From: Pseudomonadota bacterium
Lineage (GTDB): Bacteria; Pseudomonadota; Alphaproteobacteria; Rhodospirillales; 2-02-FULL-58-16
DNA: 32,305 bases
Direction of reading: 5' to 3'
Assembly: GCA_022545455.1 (NCBI GenBank)
Contig: JACZQZ010000014.1
Coordinates: forward strand, 1-32,305
In this document: piece after piece, positions 15,660-22,797 of the stretch
Position numbering within the stretch: the stretch's first letter is position 1
Layout of the letters: the number at the start of each line of letters is the position of its first letter
Notes under the pieces: generated by a model
The model's database searches: none
What the model saw: only the letters and a program-made list of their open reading frames with translations
What the model was told of the DNA's origin: nothing
Translations under genes and position numbers: made by a program

Positions 15660-15703
15660 AGCCGCTAGGTTGGCCGTCACCGCCCTCGGAAGGAGTATCC
15701 CCG

Positions 15704-16246
15704 ATGCTGATCAAGGCCGATCAATCGTGCCTGATCGTGATCGACGTCCAGGAACGGCTGGTGCCCGCCATGCAGGCTCCGGCGCGGGTGATCCGCAATA
15801 CCCGGACCCTGATGACGGCGGCGTCCAGGCTCGGAATCCCGATGCTGCTCACCGAGCAGTACCCCAAGGGGCTCGGCCATATCGTGCCGGAGCTCCAGGA
15901 CTTGGCCAAGGACGGCAAGGTGCTCGAGAAAATGCACTTTTCTTGCATGAACGAGCCGTCCTTCGCCGCCGAGTTCAAGGCTTTGGACCGCCGCCAGGCG
16001 GTCATCGTCGGCATGGAGGCCCATATCTGCGTTTTGCAGACCGGCGTCAATCTGATGGAGGAGGGTTTCGAGATCTTCGTCGTCACCGACGCCACGTCGT
16101 CGAGGACACTGGAGAGCGAGAAAGCGTGCCTGGATAGGCTGGGTGCCGCCGGTGCCGGCATCGTCACCACCGAGATGGTGGTCTTCGAGTGGCTGGGCCG
16201 CGCCGGCACGCCCGAGTTCAAGGAACTCCTGGAAAAAATCAAATAG
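15704..16246 (+). CDS. Isochorismatase-family cysteine hydrolase
   Basis: A 180-residue alpha/beta protein. The catalytic triad of the family is visible: Asp14 in CLIVIDVQERL, Lys76 in VLEKMHFSC and Cys109 in GMEAHICVLQT, with the cis-peptide-type EAHICV context. It resembles the YcaC-like subgroup of hydrolases, whose substrates are mostly undefined; isochorismate itself is unlikely given the lack of siderophore genes nearby. GGAAGGAG lies 8 bases before the ATG, the strongest ribosome-binding site in this part of the window. It is probably transcribed on its own. Confidence 0.88.
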   Translation: MLIKADQSCLIVIDVQERLVPAMQAPARVIRNTRTLMTAASRLGIPMLLTEQYPKGLGHIVPELQDLAKDGKVLEKMHFSCMNEPSFAAEFKALDRRQAVIVGMEAHICVLQTGVNLMEEGFEIFVVTDATSSRTLESEKACLDRLGAAGAGIVTTEMVVFEWLGRAGTPEFKELLEKIK

Positions 16247-16308
16247 GGCGGCTCGATGACCAAAACGCCGTCGATACTGACCTTCTCAGCCTCTAAGGCG
16301 GCGCACTC

Positions 16309-16356
16309 GATTCTATTGTTGCGCCAAGCCGATCACCTGCGGAGTTTTTCAACAGC
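16309..16356 (+). repeat. IS-end-like scar, left copy
   Basis: TCTATTGTTGCGCC (16312-16325) is repeated exactly at 18438-18451 in the same orientation. In both copies it is followed, 30 bases from its start, by a GAGTTTT... end (GAGTTTTTCAACAGC here, GAGTTTTCACACAGCC there). Such ends are typical of IS5/IS1182-type elements. No transposase remains. The two copies flank the RidA/ene-reductase/LysR module. Confidence 0.5.
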
Positions 16357-16405
16357 GTCGCCAACGCCGCGTTCACGATGCTTCGCGGCACCGCCAATGC
16401 GTTAG

Positions 16406-16801
16406 TTAGTCCGCTGAGTCACTGGCGATCGCGATCGCTTCGATTTCAATCATCGCCTCGGGTGTGTAAAGCGCCTTAATCTCAACGATGCTGTCTGCCG
16501 GATACGGCGCTGAAAAATATTTTCTGCGCAAATCAACCACGTGACTGAACTGTTCCATGTCGGTGACGAAGATGGTGACCTTCACGACTTTCTCTAAAGA
16601 ACTGCCTGCAGCGGTTAACGCGCGATTCAGGTTGTGGAAAGCTTGTTCGCCTTGTGCGGAAAACCCTCCCTGGACAATGTTTCCATCGTCGTCGTAGCCA
16701 GCCTGTCCGGATACGAATACAAATGGGCCTGACTTGATCGCCTGCGAAAGCAAGTACGGCTCGTAGGGGTCGGGTTGAGTTTTGATGCCTTGAATGTTCA
16801 C
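16406..16801 (-). CDS. RidA family protein (reactive intermediate deaminase-like)
   Basis: A 131-residue protein of the YjgF/YER057c/UK114 fold, which forms trimers. Segments seen are LSQAIKSGPFVFVSGQAGYD, GGFSAQGEQAFHNLNRAL and the C-terminal IVEIKALYTPEAMIEIEAIA. RidA proper hydrolyses enamine/imine products of PLP enzymes and needs an Arg near position 105 (usually in the SRxxVEV region). Here the matching stretch reads ADSIVEIKALY without that Arg, so it is more likely an Rid subfamily member with another role. It sits 14 bp after the ene-reductase gene, presumably in one operon. Confidence 0.85.
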   Translation of the reverse strand: MNIQGIKTQPDPYEPYLLSQAIKSGPFVFVSGQAGYDDDGNIVQGGFSAQGEQAFHNLNRALTAAGSSLEKVVKVTIFVTDMEQFSHVVDLRRKYFSAPYPADSIVEIKALYTPEAMIEIEAIAIASDSAD

Positions 16802-16815
16802 TAGATGTCTCCTTT

Positions 16816-17958
16816 CTAACGGCTAACGTGTGTAAGTTGCGGGGTGATTTCTGGGGCTCGTGAAGCGGCAACCACCAGCGCCGGGTAGTCCGTGTAGCCG
16901 CGCGCGTCGCCGCCGTAGAACGTTTCCGGGTCGGCCTTGTTGAGGGGCGCGCCCCGTCGAAACCGTTCGGGAAGGTCCGGATTGGCGATGAAGGGTTTGC
17001 CGAAGGCCACCAGGTCGGCGGCGCCGGAAGCCAGGGCTTCCTCGGCCCGATCCTGGTCGTATCCGCCATTGGCGATGTAAACACCGGCAAAATTATCGCG
17101 TACCGCCCGTGTGTCATAGCCATCGGTGGCGCTTCCGCCAGTCATGTCGTCCGTTTCGACCACATGCAGGTAGGCCAGACCGAAACGGTTGAGTTCCCTG
17201 GCCACGAAACCGAAGGTGGCCTCGGGGTCGGTATCGGAGATGTCGTTGAAGGAATTGACTGGCGACAGCCGGACTCCCACCCGGTCGGCGCCCCAGACAC
17301 CGGCCACAATTTCGGTGACCTCGTTCAGAAGTCGCATCCGGTTGACCCTCGAGCCGCCGTAGCGGTCGGTCCGGAAATTGGTGCTGTCGCGCAGGAACTG
17401 GTCCAACAGATAGCCATTGGCCGCATGGATCTCGACCCCGTCGAAGCCGGCCATCATGGCGTTCTCGGCGGCCCGGCGGAACTGCCCGACGACACCGGGG
17501 ATTTCCCCGGTTTCAAGGCCCCTGGGGGTCACGAAGGACTTCAGCCCCTCTTGGGTGAAAACCTCGCCCCGGGGCCTGATGGCCGAAGGGGCCACCGGAA
17601 GCTCGCCGTCCTCCTGCAGGGACGGATGGGATATGCGGCCGACGTGCCAAAGCTGCAGAAAAATATGCCCGCCCATGTCGCGCACGGCTTTGGTGATCTT
17701 TTGCCAGCCCTTGACCTGTTCCGGGGTGTGGATGCCTGGCGTTCCCGGGTATCCGATTCCCTGGGGCGACACCTGGGAGCCCTCGGTGATGATCAAGCCC
17801 GCCGAGGCCCGTTGGGCGTAGTATTCGGCGTTCATGGCCTGGGGCACGTTGCCCTCACCGGCCCGGTTACGGGTCAAGGGGGCCATGACGACCCGGTTTT
17901 TGAGCGTGTTGGGTCCGAGCCGGGCCGGTTTCAACAGGGTTTTGGTGCCCTTGGGCAT
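16816..17958 (-). CDS. Old Yellow Enzyme-type alkene reductase (NemA-like)
   Basis: A 380-residue FMN-dependent TIM-barrel ene-reductase. It has NRVVMAPLTRNRA (FMN binding), the HIFLQLWHVGRISHP segment, the substrate-binding pair His178/Asn181 in EIHAANGYLLDQF, YGGSRVNRMRLLNEV, and LVAFGKPFIANPDLPERF. Relatives such as NemA and XenA/B reduce N-ethylmaleimide, nitro-esters and other electrophiles with NAD(P)H. A gene for a LysR regulator lies divergently upstream, as is usual for these enzymes, but is truncated. The gene is co-directional with RidA. Confidence 0.94.
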   Translation of the reverse strand: MPKGTKTLLKPARLGPNTLKNRVVMAPLTRNRAGEGNVPQAMNAEYYAQRASAGLIITEGSQVSPQGIGYPGTPGIHTPEQVKGWQKITKAVRDMGGHIFLQLWHVGRISHPSLQEDGELPVAPSAIRPRGEVFTQEGLKSFVTPRGLETGEIPGVVGQFRRAAENAMMAGFDGVEIHAANGYLLDQFLRDSTNFRTDRYGGSRVNRMRLLNEVTEIVAGVWGADRVGVRLSPVNSFNDISDTDPEATFGFVARELNRFGLAYLHVVETDDMTGGSATDGYDTRAVRDNFAGVYIANGGYDQDRAEEALASGAADLVAFGKPFIANPDLPERFRRGAPLNKADPETFYGGDARGYTDYPALVVAASRAPEITPQLTHVSR

Positions 17959-18087
17959 TTTAAAGGTCCTTTTTTATCAAATCGTTGGAGGGGGGCCGGT
18001 GATCAACGACCGACCCTTCAAACTAACGCCGGAAGATATAATCCATTGCCTAGAGTTTGATAATATTGTTATTTTTACTAACTTTAA

Positions 18088-18100
18088 TGAATATTATTCA
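18088..18100. promoter_or_regulatory. LysR-type operator candidate
   Basis: TGAATATTATTCA is an interrupted palindrome that fits the T-N11-A rule for LysR-type regulators. It lies in an AT-rich divergent promoter region (17959-18133) between the ene-reductase and lysR genes, 34 bp before the lysR ATG. The site remains although the regulator gene is broken. Confidence 0.4.
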
Positions 18101-18133
18101 TCAATAGGTGGCCACCATTCGGCGGGTTGCGCC

Positions 18134-18295
18134 ATGGAAAACACAAGCGAAATGGCCGTGTTCGTGCGCGTGGTGGAGGCCGGAAACTTCTCCGGCGCGG
18201 CCCGCGAACTGCGCCTGACGCCCTCGGCGGTGAGCAAGTTGATCGGCCGATTGGAAGCACGGACCACCCCTGGTTGGATCGAAGGCCCCTACTGA
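18134..18295 (+). pseudogene. Truncated LysR-family regulator
   Basis: The first 41 or so codons read MENTSEMAVFVRVVEAGNFS, then GAARELRLTPSAVSKLIGRLEAR, a textbook LysR helix-turn-helix. At the point where relatives continue LGVRLL the sequence changes to TTPGWIEGPY and stops. The roughly 240-residue effector domain is missing, and downstream DNA is an IS remnant. A 53-residue product could still be made but is unlikely to regulate by itself, as dimerisation and ligand parts are lost. The intact gene would have controlled the divergent ene-reductase. Confidence 0.75.
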
Positions 18296-18320
18296 AAAGA
18301 ACTGGTTTCCGTACGAGGTA

Positions 18321-18549
18321 AATGTCCGCTTTGGGTCCAGGCTGTGTGAAAACTATTTTCGAGGCCCGGGCGCGCAACAGTGATTCGCGTACCTGACGTC
18401 GCGGGCAATAATGATTCACGCCTCCGTTATCACCGAATCTATTGTTGCGCCGACGCTCTTCCGACCCGAGTTTTCACACAGCCTGGGTCATTAGCGGACG
18501 TCATTGCTTGCTCTGAAAATGGTCTGCTCTGAGGGGTAGAGCGGACATT
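18321..18549. repeat. IS remnant and dispersed AATGTCCGCT repeats
   Basis: An 18-base perfect inverted repeat, CCAGGCTGTGTGAAAACT, at 18337-18354 and 18469-18486 bounds a 150-bp relic with no transposase. Outside and around it AATGTCCGCT occurs at 18321-18330, and related inverted forms (AGCGGACGTCATT, AGCGGACATT) begin near 18493 and 18540. These match the dispersed sequence behind the many spurious 'PKADI' ORFs in alphaproteobacterial genomes. The interval 18296-18759 contains no gene that I can support. Confidence 0.55.
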
Positions 18550-18759
18550 GTCGCTCCGAACGTCTGCAACGCATCCAAAAGCAGTCGGCCGTTCACTGAT
18601 TTGGGCAGAAAAGGGCCTCGAAATGCGGCCTGTGGGCGCCCCTCCCTGCCCTGACGACGCCGGCTAGATCACCCCGCATCCGGCGCCGCCTTTTCCGTAT
18701 ATTTTCCGTACAACGGCAGGATGCCGCCGGCGCACACACGGTAAGCCATTGAAAAGGTT

Positions 18760-18787
18760 TGGTGTCCCCAACGGGGTTCGAACCCGC
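18760..18787 (-). other. tRNA 3'-end fragment (possible attachment site)
   Basis: On the minus strand this reads as a T-arm (GCGGG, TTCGAAC, CCCGT) followed by a 7-base acceptor strand TGGGGAC, an A and CCA. The matching 5' part (GTCCCCA, D-arm, anticodon arm) is absent, because envZ coding sequence begins 13 bp further along. A tRNA 3' end without its gene is the usual footprint of site-specific integration or excision at a tRNA gene. Its position at the edge of the scarred 13-18.7 kb region fits that. Confidence 0.45.
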
Positions 18788-18799
18788 GACGCCGCCTTG

Positions 18800-20116
18800 C
18801 TACAGCGGCAGCCGCAGGCGCACCCGCAGGCCGCCGTCGGGGGAGTCGCCCAGGGAAATGTCGCCGCCGTGGCCGCGGATGGCGTCGCGGGCGAGGGTCA
18901 ATCCCAGGCCGACCCCGCCGGTACCCGGGTTGCGCGAGCCTTCCAGCCGGTAGAACGGCTTGAACACCTCTTCGCGCTTGTCCTCGGGAATGCCCGGGCC
19001 GTCGTCGTCGATGGTGATCTCGATGGCTTCGCCGTGCCGCCCGGCGCGCACCGAAACGTGGTTGCCATAGCGCATCGCGTTGTCGATCAGGTTGGTCACC
19101 GAGCGTTTGAAGGCATCGGGTCTGAGGGGCACCGTGAGGTTGTCCTCCGTGTGCAACTCCACCATGCCCCCCTTGCGCCGCGCCTGCGCCACCACCCCGC
19201 CGAGCATGGCGGTGAGGTCCTCGGACCTCGGCGTCTCCGCCCCCTCGCCGCGGGCAAACGCCAGATAGCCGTCCAGCATGTACTCCATCTCGGCCACGTC
19301 CTCCTTCAGTTCGTCAATGCCTTCGGCGTCGCCCAACAGCGCCAGTTGCAGCTTCATGCGGGTGAGCGGCGTGCGCAGATCGTGGGACACGCCGGCCAGC
19401 ATCTCGGTGCGCTGGCTGATCTGGCGCATCATGCGCTCGCGCATGGCCAGGAAGGCGGACGCGGCCTGGCGCACTTCCGTGGCGCCCTCGGGCTTGAAAA
19501 GGGGCACGTCCCGGCCCTTGCCGAAACTGTCGGCGGCCAGGGCCAGGCGGCGGATCGGTTTCACCTGGTTGCGCATGAAGACGGTGGCCACCCCGAACAG
19601 GATCATGGATGTCCCCACCATCCACAGGATAAAGACATACGTCGTCGAGCTGAACAGGCGCTTGCGCATGGTGACGATCTGCAGGACGCCGTCGGCGAGC
19701 TGCACGTCGACGATCACCCGTCGGTGCAGGGACTCGGTGTCGATCTGGAAGGGCCTGGCGACGACCTCCCTGACGACCCTGATGAGAATGCGTTCCATGC
19801 GGTCGTTCCCCACGGGCGGGGTGTCGGGAACGGTGGCGCCTTCCTTCATGGCGGCCACGATGCTCATGTTGCGGGCGGCCAGGTCGAAGATCCATTTGCG
19901 GTTTTCCGGACCGGGGTTTTCATCCATGACGTCGATGAGAGAAGCAATGTCACCGGCCAGACCCCGGGCCAGGCGCAGGCTGACCTTGTCCCAGTGGTTC
20001 TCGAAAAAGATCAGGGCCGAGACCACCTGCAACAGCACCAGCGGCGTGACGATGATCAGAAGGGATCGGCCCAGCAGGCTGCGTGGCAGAAAGCGTTTGA
20101 TCACGGCGCCCCCCAT
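18800..20116 (-). CDS. envZ: EnvZ/OsmY-type osmosensor histidine kinase
   Basis: A 438-residue inner-membrane sensor kinase. TM1 is at about residues 16-38, followed by a periplasmic domain of about 120 residues, TM2 at about 160-181, HAMP, then a HisKA box with His245 in AGVSHDLRTPLTRMKLQL. The ATP-binding domain has the N box (NLIDNAMRYG), G1 (IDDDGPGIPEDKREEVFKPF) and G2 (GTGGVGLGLTLARDAIRGHG). It begins 5 bp after the ompR stop codon. Together they form the classic osmolarity-type two-component pair acting on envelope genes; the signal in this organism is not shown by the sequence. Confidence 0.92.
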   Translation of the reverse strand: MGGAVIKRFLPRSLLGRSLLIIVTPLVLLQVVSALIFFENHWDKVSLRLARGLAGDIASLIDVMDENPGPENRKWIFDLAARNMSIVAAMKEGATVPDTPPVGNDRMERILIRVVREVVARPFQIDTESLHRRVIVDVQLADGVLQIVTMRKRLFSSTTYVFILWMVGTSMILFGVATVFMRNQVKPIRRLALAADSFGKGRDVPLFKPEGATEVRQAASAFLAMRERMMRQISQRTEMLAGVSHDLRTPLTRMKLQLALLGDAEGIDELKEDVAEMEYMLDGYLAFARGEGAETPRSEDLTAMLGGVVAQARRKGGMVELHTEDNLTVPLRPDAFKRSVTNLIDNAMRYGNHVSVRAGRHGEAIEITIDDDGPGIPEDKREEVFKPFYRLEGSRNPGTGGVGLGLTLARDAIRGHGGDISLGDSPDGGLRVRLRLPL

Positions 20117-20121
20117 GTTCC

Positions 20122-20829
20122 CTAGATCCCGTCAGACCCCGTCAGAGGGTCTGGGCGCAGCACGTAGCCCCTGCCGCGCACGGTCCGCAGGTAGCGCGGC
20201 AACCTGGGGTCGGGCTCGATCTTGCGGCGCAGCCGGGTGACCTGCACGTCCACCGCCCGTCCGCCGCCGCTGGCGCCGGTGCGTATGGTCAGTTCCTCGC
20301 GGCTGAGGACGGCGCCCGGACGCTCGGCCAGGGCCTTCAGCAGCGCCGTCTCGACGGCGGTGAGGCGGATGGGATTGCCGTCGCGGTGCAGCTCGCCGCG
20401 CTCCAGGTCGAACAGCACGTCGCCCAGGCGCACCTCGGCCGGCGCCTCCGGCCGCTTGGGCACCCGGCGCAGGATGTTGTGGATGCGCAGCAGGAGCTCC
20501 CGGGGCTCGAAGGGCTTGGGCAGGTAATCGTCGGCGCCCCGTTCCAATCCGGCGATGCGGTCCTCGGGCTCGCCCATGGCGGTGAGCATGAGGGTGGGAA
20601 CCGTGCCCCTGCGGCGCAGGTCCTCGGCGAAGTCCAGGCCGCTTTCCCCGGGCATCATCAAATCGAGCACGATCAAATCGAAGGTGAGCGTGTGGAGCTT
20701 GGTGCGCGCGTCGGCCACGTCGCTGGCGGTGGCGACCAGGAAGCCGTTCTCGCTCAGGAACTTGCGCAGAAGCTCCCGCAGGCGGTCGTCGTCGTCCACC
20801 ACCAGAATGTGAGGAATGTCGGCGTTCAT
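20122..20829 (-). CDS. ompR: OmpR-family response regulator
   Basis: A 235-residue regulator. The receiver domain has the acidic pocket VVDDDDRLREL, the phospho-acceptor Asp56 in DLIVLDLMMPGESGL, the conserved Thr/Ser and Lys (LTAMGEPEDRIAGLERGADD, YLPKPFEPRELLLRI). The C-terminal winged helix includes LTAVETALLKALAERPG, RAVDVQVTRLRRKIE and LRTVRGRGYVL. It is the partner of the downstream envZ. The start codon is only 6 bp from the mobile element at 20836-21099. The apparent ribosome-binding site AGAGGG lies inside the terminal repeat of that element, so its promoter and leader have been rebuilt. Confidence 0.94.
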   Translation of the reverse strand: MNADIPHILVVDDDDRLRELLRKFLSENGFLVATASDVADARTKLHTLTFDLIVLDLMMPGESGLDFAEDLRRRGTVPTLMLTAMGEPEDRIAGLERGADDYLPKPFEPRELLLRIHNILRRVPKRPEAPAEVRLGDVLFDLERGELHRDGNPIRLTAVETALLKALAERPGAVLSREELTIRTGASGGGRAVDVQVTRLRRKIEPDPRLPRYLRTVRGRGYVLRPDPLTGSDGI

Positions 20830-20835
20830 CCCCAG

Positions 20836-21099
20836 TACCCTCTATCACAATAGGATGGTACGTGTGATCGTCTTTTCGCGTCTTTTGGGCAGGAAGCGTC
20901 GCGCCGGCGATGCGGGGCATCGTCAAGCGGTGCTGACGCCCCCCAAAAGGCGCGAAAAGCGACCATTCGGGCGGCCATGGGTGGCCATCGGACGTCGTCG
21001 CGCGGCTCTCGTGATGGGCCCCCATCACGTGGAGGCGCGCTCCTCGCCGAATGACCACCCATGACCGTCACACGTGTCATCCTATTGTGATAGAGGGTA
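20836..21099 (+). mobile_element. Structured miniature element, copy 3 (divergent type)
   Basis: The element (20838-21097, 260 bp) is flanked by TA on both sides and bounded by perfect 20-bp inverted repeats CCCTCTATCACAATAGGATG, continuing imperfectly to about 35 bp (CGTGTGA shared). Inside are arm A (around 20869-20889 with 20942-20962), arm B in two blocks (CATTCGG 20964-20970 with CCGAATG 21047-21053; CATGGGTGG 20976-20984 with CCACCCATG 21055-21063) and arm C (CGTGATGGG 21010-21018 with 21021-21029). The core CGGACGTCGTCGCGCG (20989-21004) and GAAAAGCGACC (20954-20964) are shared with copy 2 at identical spacing. There is no transposase or credible ORF. Confidence 0.87.
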
Positions 21100-21170
21100 C
21101 TAGCCTCCGCCGAAACGTTGCTGCCCGGCCGGCCCGGCCACGTCGTTCAACACTACCACAAGGTCCGGGG

Positions 21171-21668
21171 CTATCGACGCCCGGACCCGGCCAGGGTCAC
21201 CCTTCGCCGGTCCTCCTCGTTGATGATGCCCCTGAGCACGGTCCTGAACCCCTCCACCGCCTCGGCGCCCGCCTCGCGGTAGGCGCGGGCAATGCGCCGG
21301 CTCTGTCTTTCCGTGAGCAGGCGCTCCAGCTCCTCGCCCTTGGGCATCAGGTAAAGCATCCGCCGGCGCCGGTCGTCCGAGTCCGTCCGCTGGGCGACGA
21401 ATTCCTCGCGCACCAGCTGGCTTAACACCCGTGACAGGCTCTGCTTGGTGATCTTGAGGATGCGCAGAAGCTGGCTCACGGTAATCCCGGGATTGCGCCC
21501 GACGAAATAGATCACCCGGTGGTGGGCGCGCCCGAACCCGTATTTGTTAAGAATGGCGTCGGGCTCGCCGGTGAAATCCCGGTAGGCGTAAAACAAAAGC
21601 TCGATGGCCTGGCGCAGTTCCTCGTCGCGCAGGAAAAGGGGATTGGCCCGGGGATGGTGTTGAACCAT
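21171..21668 (-). CDS. MarR family transcriptional regulator
   Basis: From MVQHHPRANPLFLRDEEL the product is 165 residues; an ATG at 21746 would add 26 residues overlapping the ilvE promoter and is less likely. The winged helix includes ILNKYGFGRAHHRVIYFVGR, NPGITVSQLLRILKITKQSL, SRVLSQLVREEFV and the wing TDSDDRRRRMLYLMPKGEEL. It is divergent from ilvE. A MarR gene divergent from a branched-chain aminotransferase is a recurrent alphaproteobacterial pairing. Control of ilvE, itself, or both is likely by context but not shown. Confidence 0.9.
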   Translation of the reverse strand: MVQHHPRANPLFLRDEELRQAIELLFYAYRDFTGEPDAILNKYGFGRAHHRVIYFVGRNPGITVSQLLRILKITKQSLSRVLSQLVREEFVAQRTDSDDRRRRMLYLMPKGEELERLLTERQSRRIARAYREAGAEAVEGFRTVLRGIINEEDRRRVTLAGSGRR

Positions 21669-21708
21669 GGAGTGCCGCCGTTCGTGCACCGCATTTACGT
21701 CAGTCTCG

Positions 21709-21737
21709 TTGACATATATGCCCAATACTGGTACTGA
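21709..21737 (+). promoter_or_regulatory. Candidate ilvE promoter
   Basis: A perfect -35 TTGACA (21709-21714) is followed after 17 bases by TACTGA (21732-21737). The predicted start of transcription near 21745 would exclude the upstream ATG at 21718 as the ilvE start. The overlapping GTCA-N6-TTGAC partial dyad (21700-21713) could be a MarR site. Confidence 0.45.
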
Positions 21738-21783
21738 AAGCAACATCCTTCCAAGGGAAAAGATTGTCGGGAAAGAATATTAC

Positions 21784-22686
21784 GTGGATAGCGATTCATT
21801 CGACGACCGCGACGGATTTATCTGGTTTGACGGCGAAATGGTGCCCTGGCGCGACGCCAGGGTCCATGTGCTCAGCCACGCGCTCCATTACGCGTCCGCC
21901 GTTTTCGAGGGCGAGCGGGTCTATGGCGGCGAGATCTTCAAGCTGACCGAGCACACCGAGCGCCTGGCGGAGTCGGCGCAATCCTTAGGCTTTCAGTTGC
22001 CTTACGGCACCGCCGAGATCGACGCCGCCTGCCACGAGGTGTGCACGGCCAATGCCATCGTCGACGGCTACGTCAGGCCCCTGGCGTGGCGCGGCAGTGA
22101 GATGATGGGCGTCTCGGCGCAGGCGACCCGGATCCATCTGGCCATCGCCGCCTGGCCGTGGCCGTCCTATTTCTCGCCCGAGGCGCGCATGAAGGGCATC
22201 CGGCTGCAGACGTCCGAATGGCGCCGCCCGTCGCCCGAGACCGCCCCGGTGAAGACCAAGGCGGCGGGGCTGTACATGATCTGCACCCTGTCCAAGCACG
22301 CGGCCGAGAGGGACGGGTTCGAGGACGCGCTGATGCTGGATTGGCGCGGGCGCGTCGCCGAGGCGACCGGCGCCAACATCTTCTTCATCTTCGGCGACGA
22401 CACCCTGCACACGCCGGTGCCCGACTGTTTTCTCGACGGCATCACCCGGCGCACGGTCATCGGCCTGGCCCGGGACCGCGGCATCGAGGTGGTGGAGCGG
22501 ATCGTCATGCCCGACGAGCTGGACCGGGCGACCGAGGTCTTCCTCACCGGCACCGCGTGCGAGGTGACCCCGGTCGGCAGCATCGACGAGCACACCTACA
22601 CCCCGGGCGAGATCACGAAAGTCCTGATGGAGGACTACGAAAAGACCGTCGGCAAGCAGCCCGCCGACGCCGTCTCGGCGGCCTGA
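21784..22686 (+). CDS. ilvE: Branched-chain amino acid aminotransferase
   Basis: A PLP-dependent class IV aminotransferase that transfers amino groups between glutamate and the keto acids of Leu, Ile and Val. From the GTG at 21784 it is 300 residues. This start fits the family N-terminus (FDDRDGFIWFDGEMVPW) and the promoter at 21709, with GGGAAAGA 7 bases upstream; ATGs at 21718 and 21667 are in frame but lie in the promoter. Motifs are HVLSHALHYASAVFEGERVY, YVRPLAWRG, the PLP lysine in PVKTKAAGLYM, and the EATGANIFFIF strand. A strong terminator follows. Confidence 0.93.
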   Translation: MDSDSFDDRDGFIWFDGEMVPWRDARVHVLSHALHYASAVFEGERVYGGEIFKLTEHTERLAESAQSLGFQLPYGTAEIDAACHEVCTANAIVDGYVRPLAWRGSEMMGVSAQATRIHLAIAAWPWPSYFSPEARMKGIRLQTSEWRRPSPETAPVKTKAAGLYMICTLSKHAAERDGFEDALMLDWRGRVAEATGANIFFIFGDDTLHTPVPDCFLDGITRRTVIGLARDRGIEVVERIVMPDELDRATEVFLTGTACEVTPVGSIDEHTYTPGEITKVLMEDYEKTVGKQPADAVSAA

Positions 22687-22712
22687 GAAGGCGGGCCGGG
22701 ACGATACCCTAA

Positions 22713-22741
22713 GGCCGGGCGCAGGACCCGGCCTTTTGTTT
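22713..22741 (+). terminator. Rho-independent terminator of ilvE
   Basis: A perfect 7-bp stem GGCCGGG/CCCGGCC with a 7-base loop is followed by TTTTGTTT. It lies 27 bp after the ilvE stop. On the opposite strand the tail is not T-rich, so it serves ilvE only. Confidence 0.85.
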
Positions 22742-22797
22742 CTCTCAACCTCGAAAAACAAGGTCCCGTGCCTACCCTGGCGACGGGGGGCGCCCCC

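Noticed and set aside
16312-18451. Complete insertion sequences
   Set aside because: No transposase frame lies between or next to the inverted or direct ends; only end sequences remain.
18787-18836. Possible complete tRNA overlapping the 3' end of envZ, with an AGC-centred loop
   Set aside because: The envZ-side sequence lacks the required GTCCCCA 5' acceptor strand and a D-arm, and it encodes the conserved envZ C-terminus; only the T-arm and acceptor 3' part are tRNA-like.
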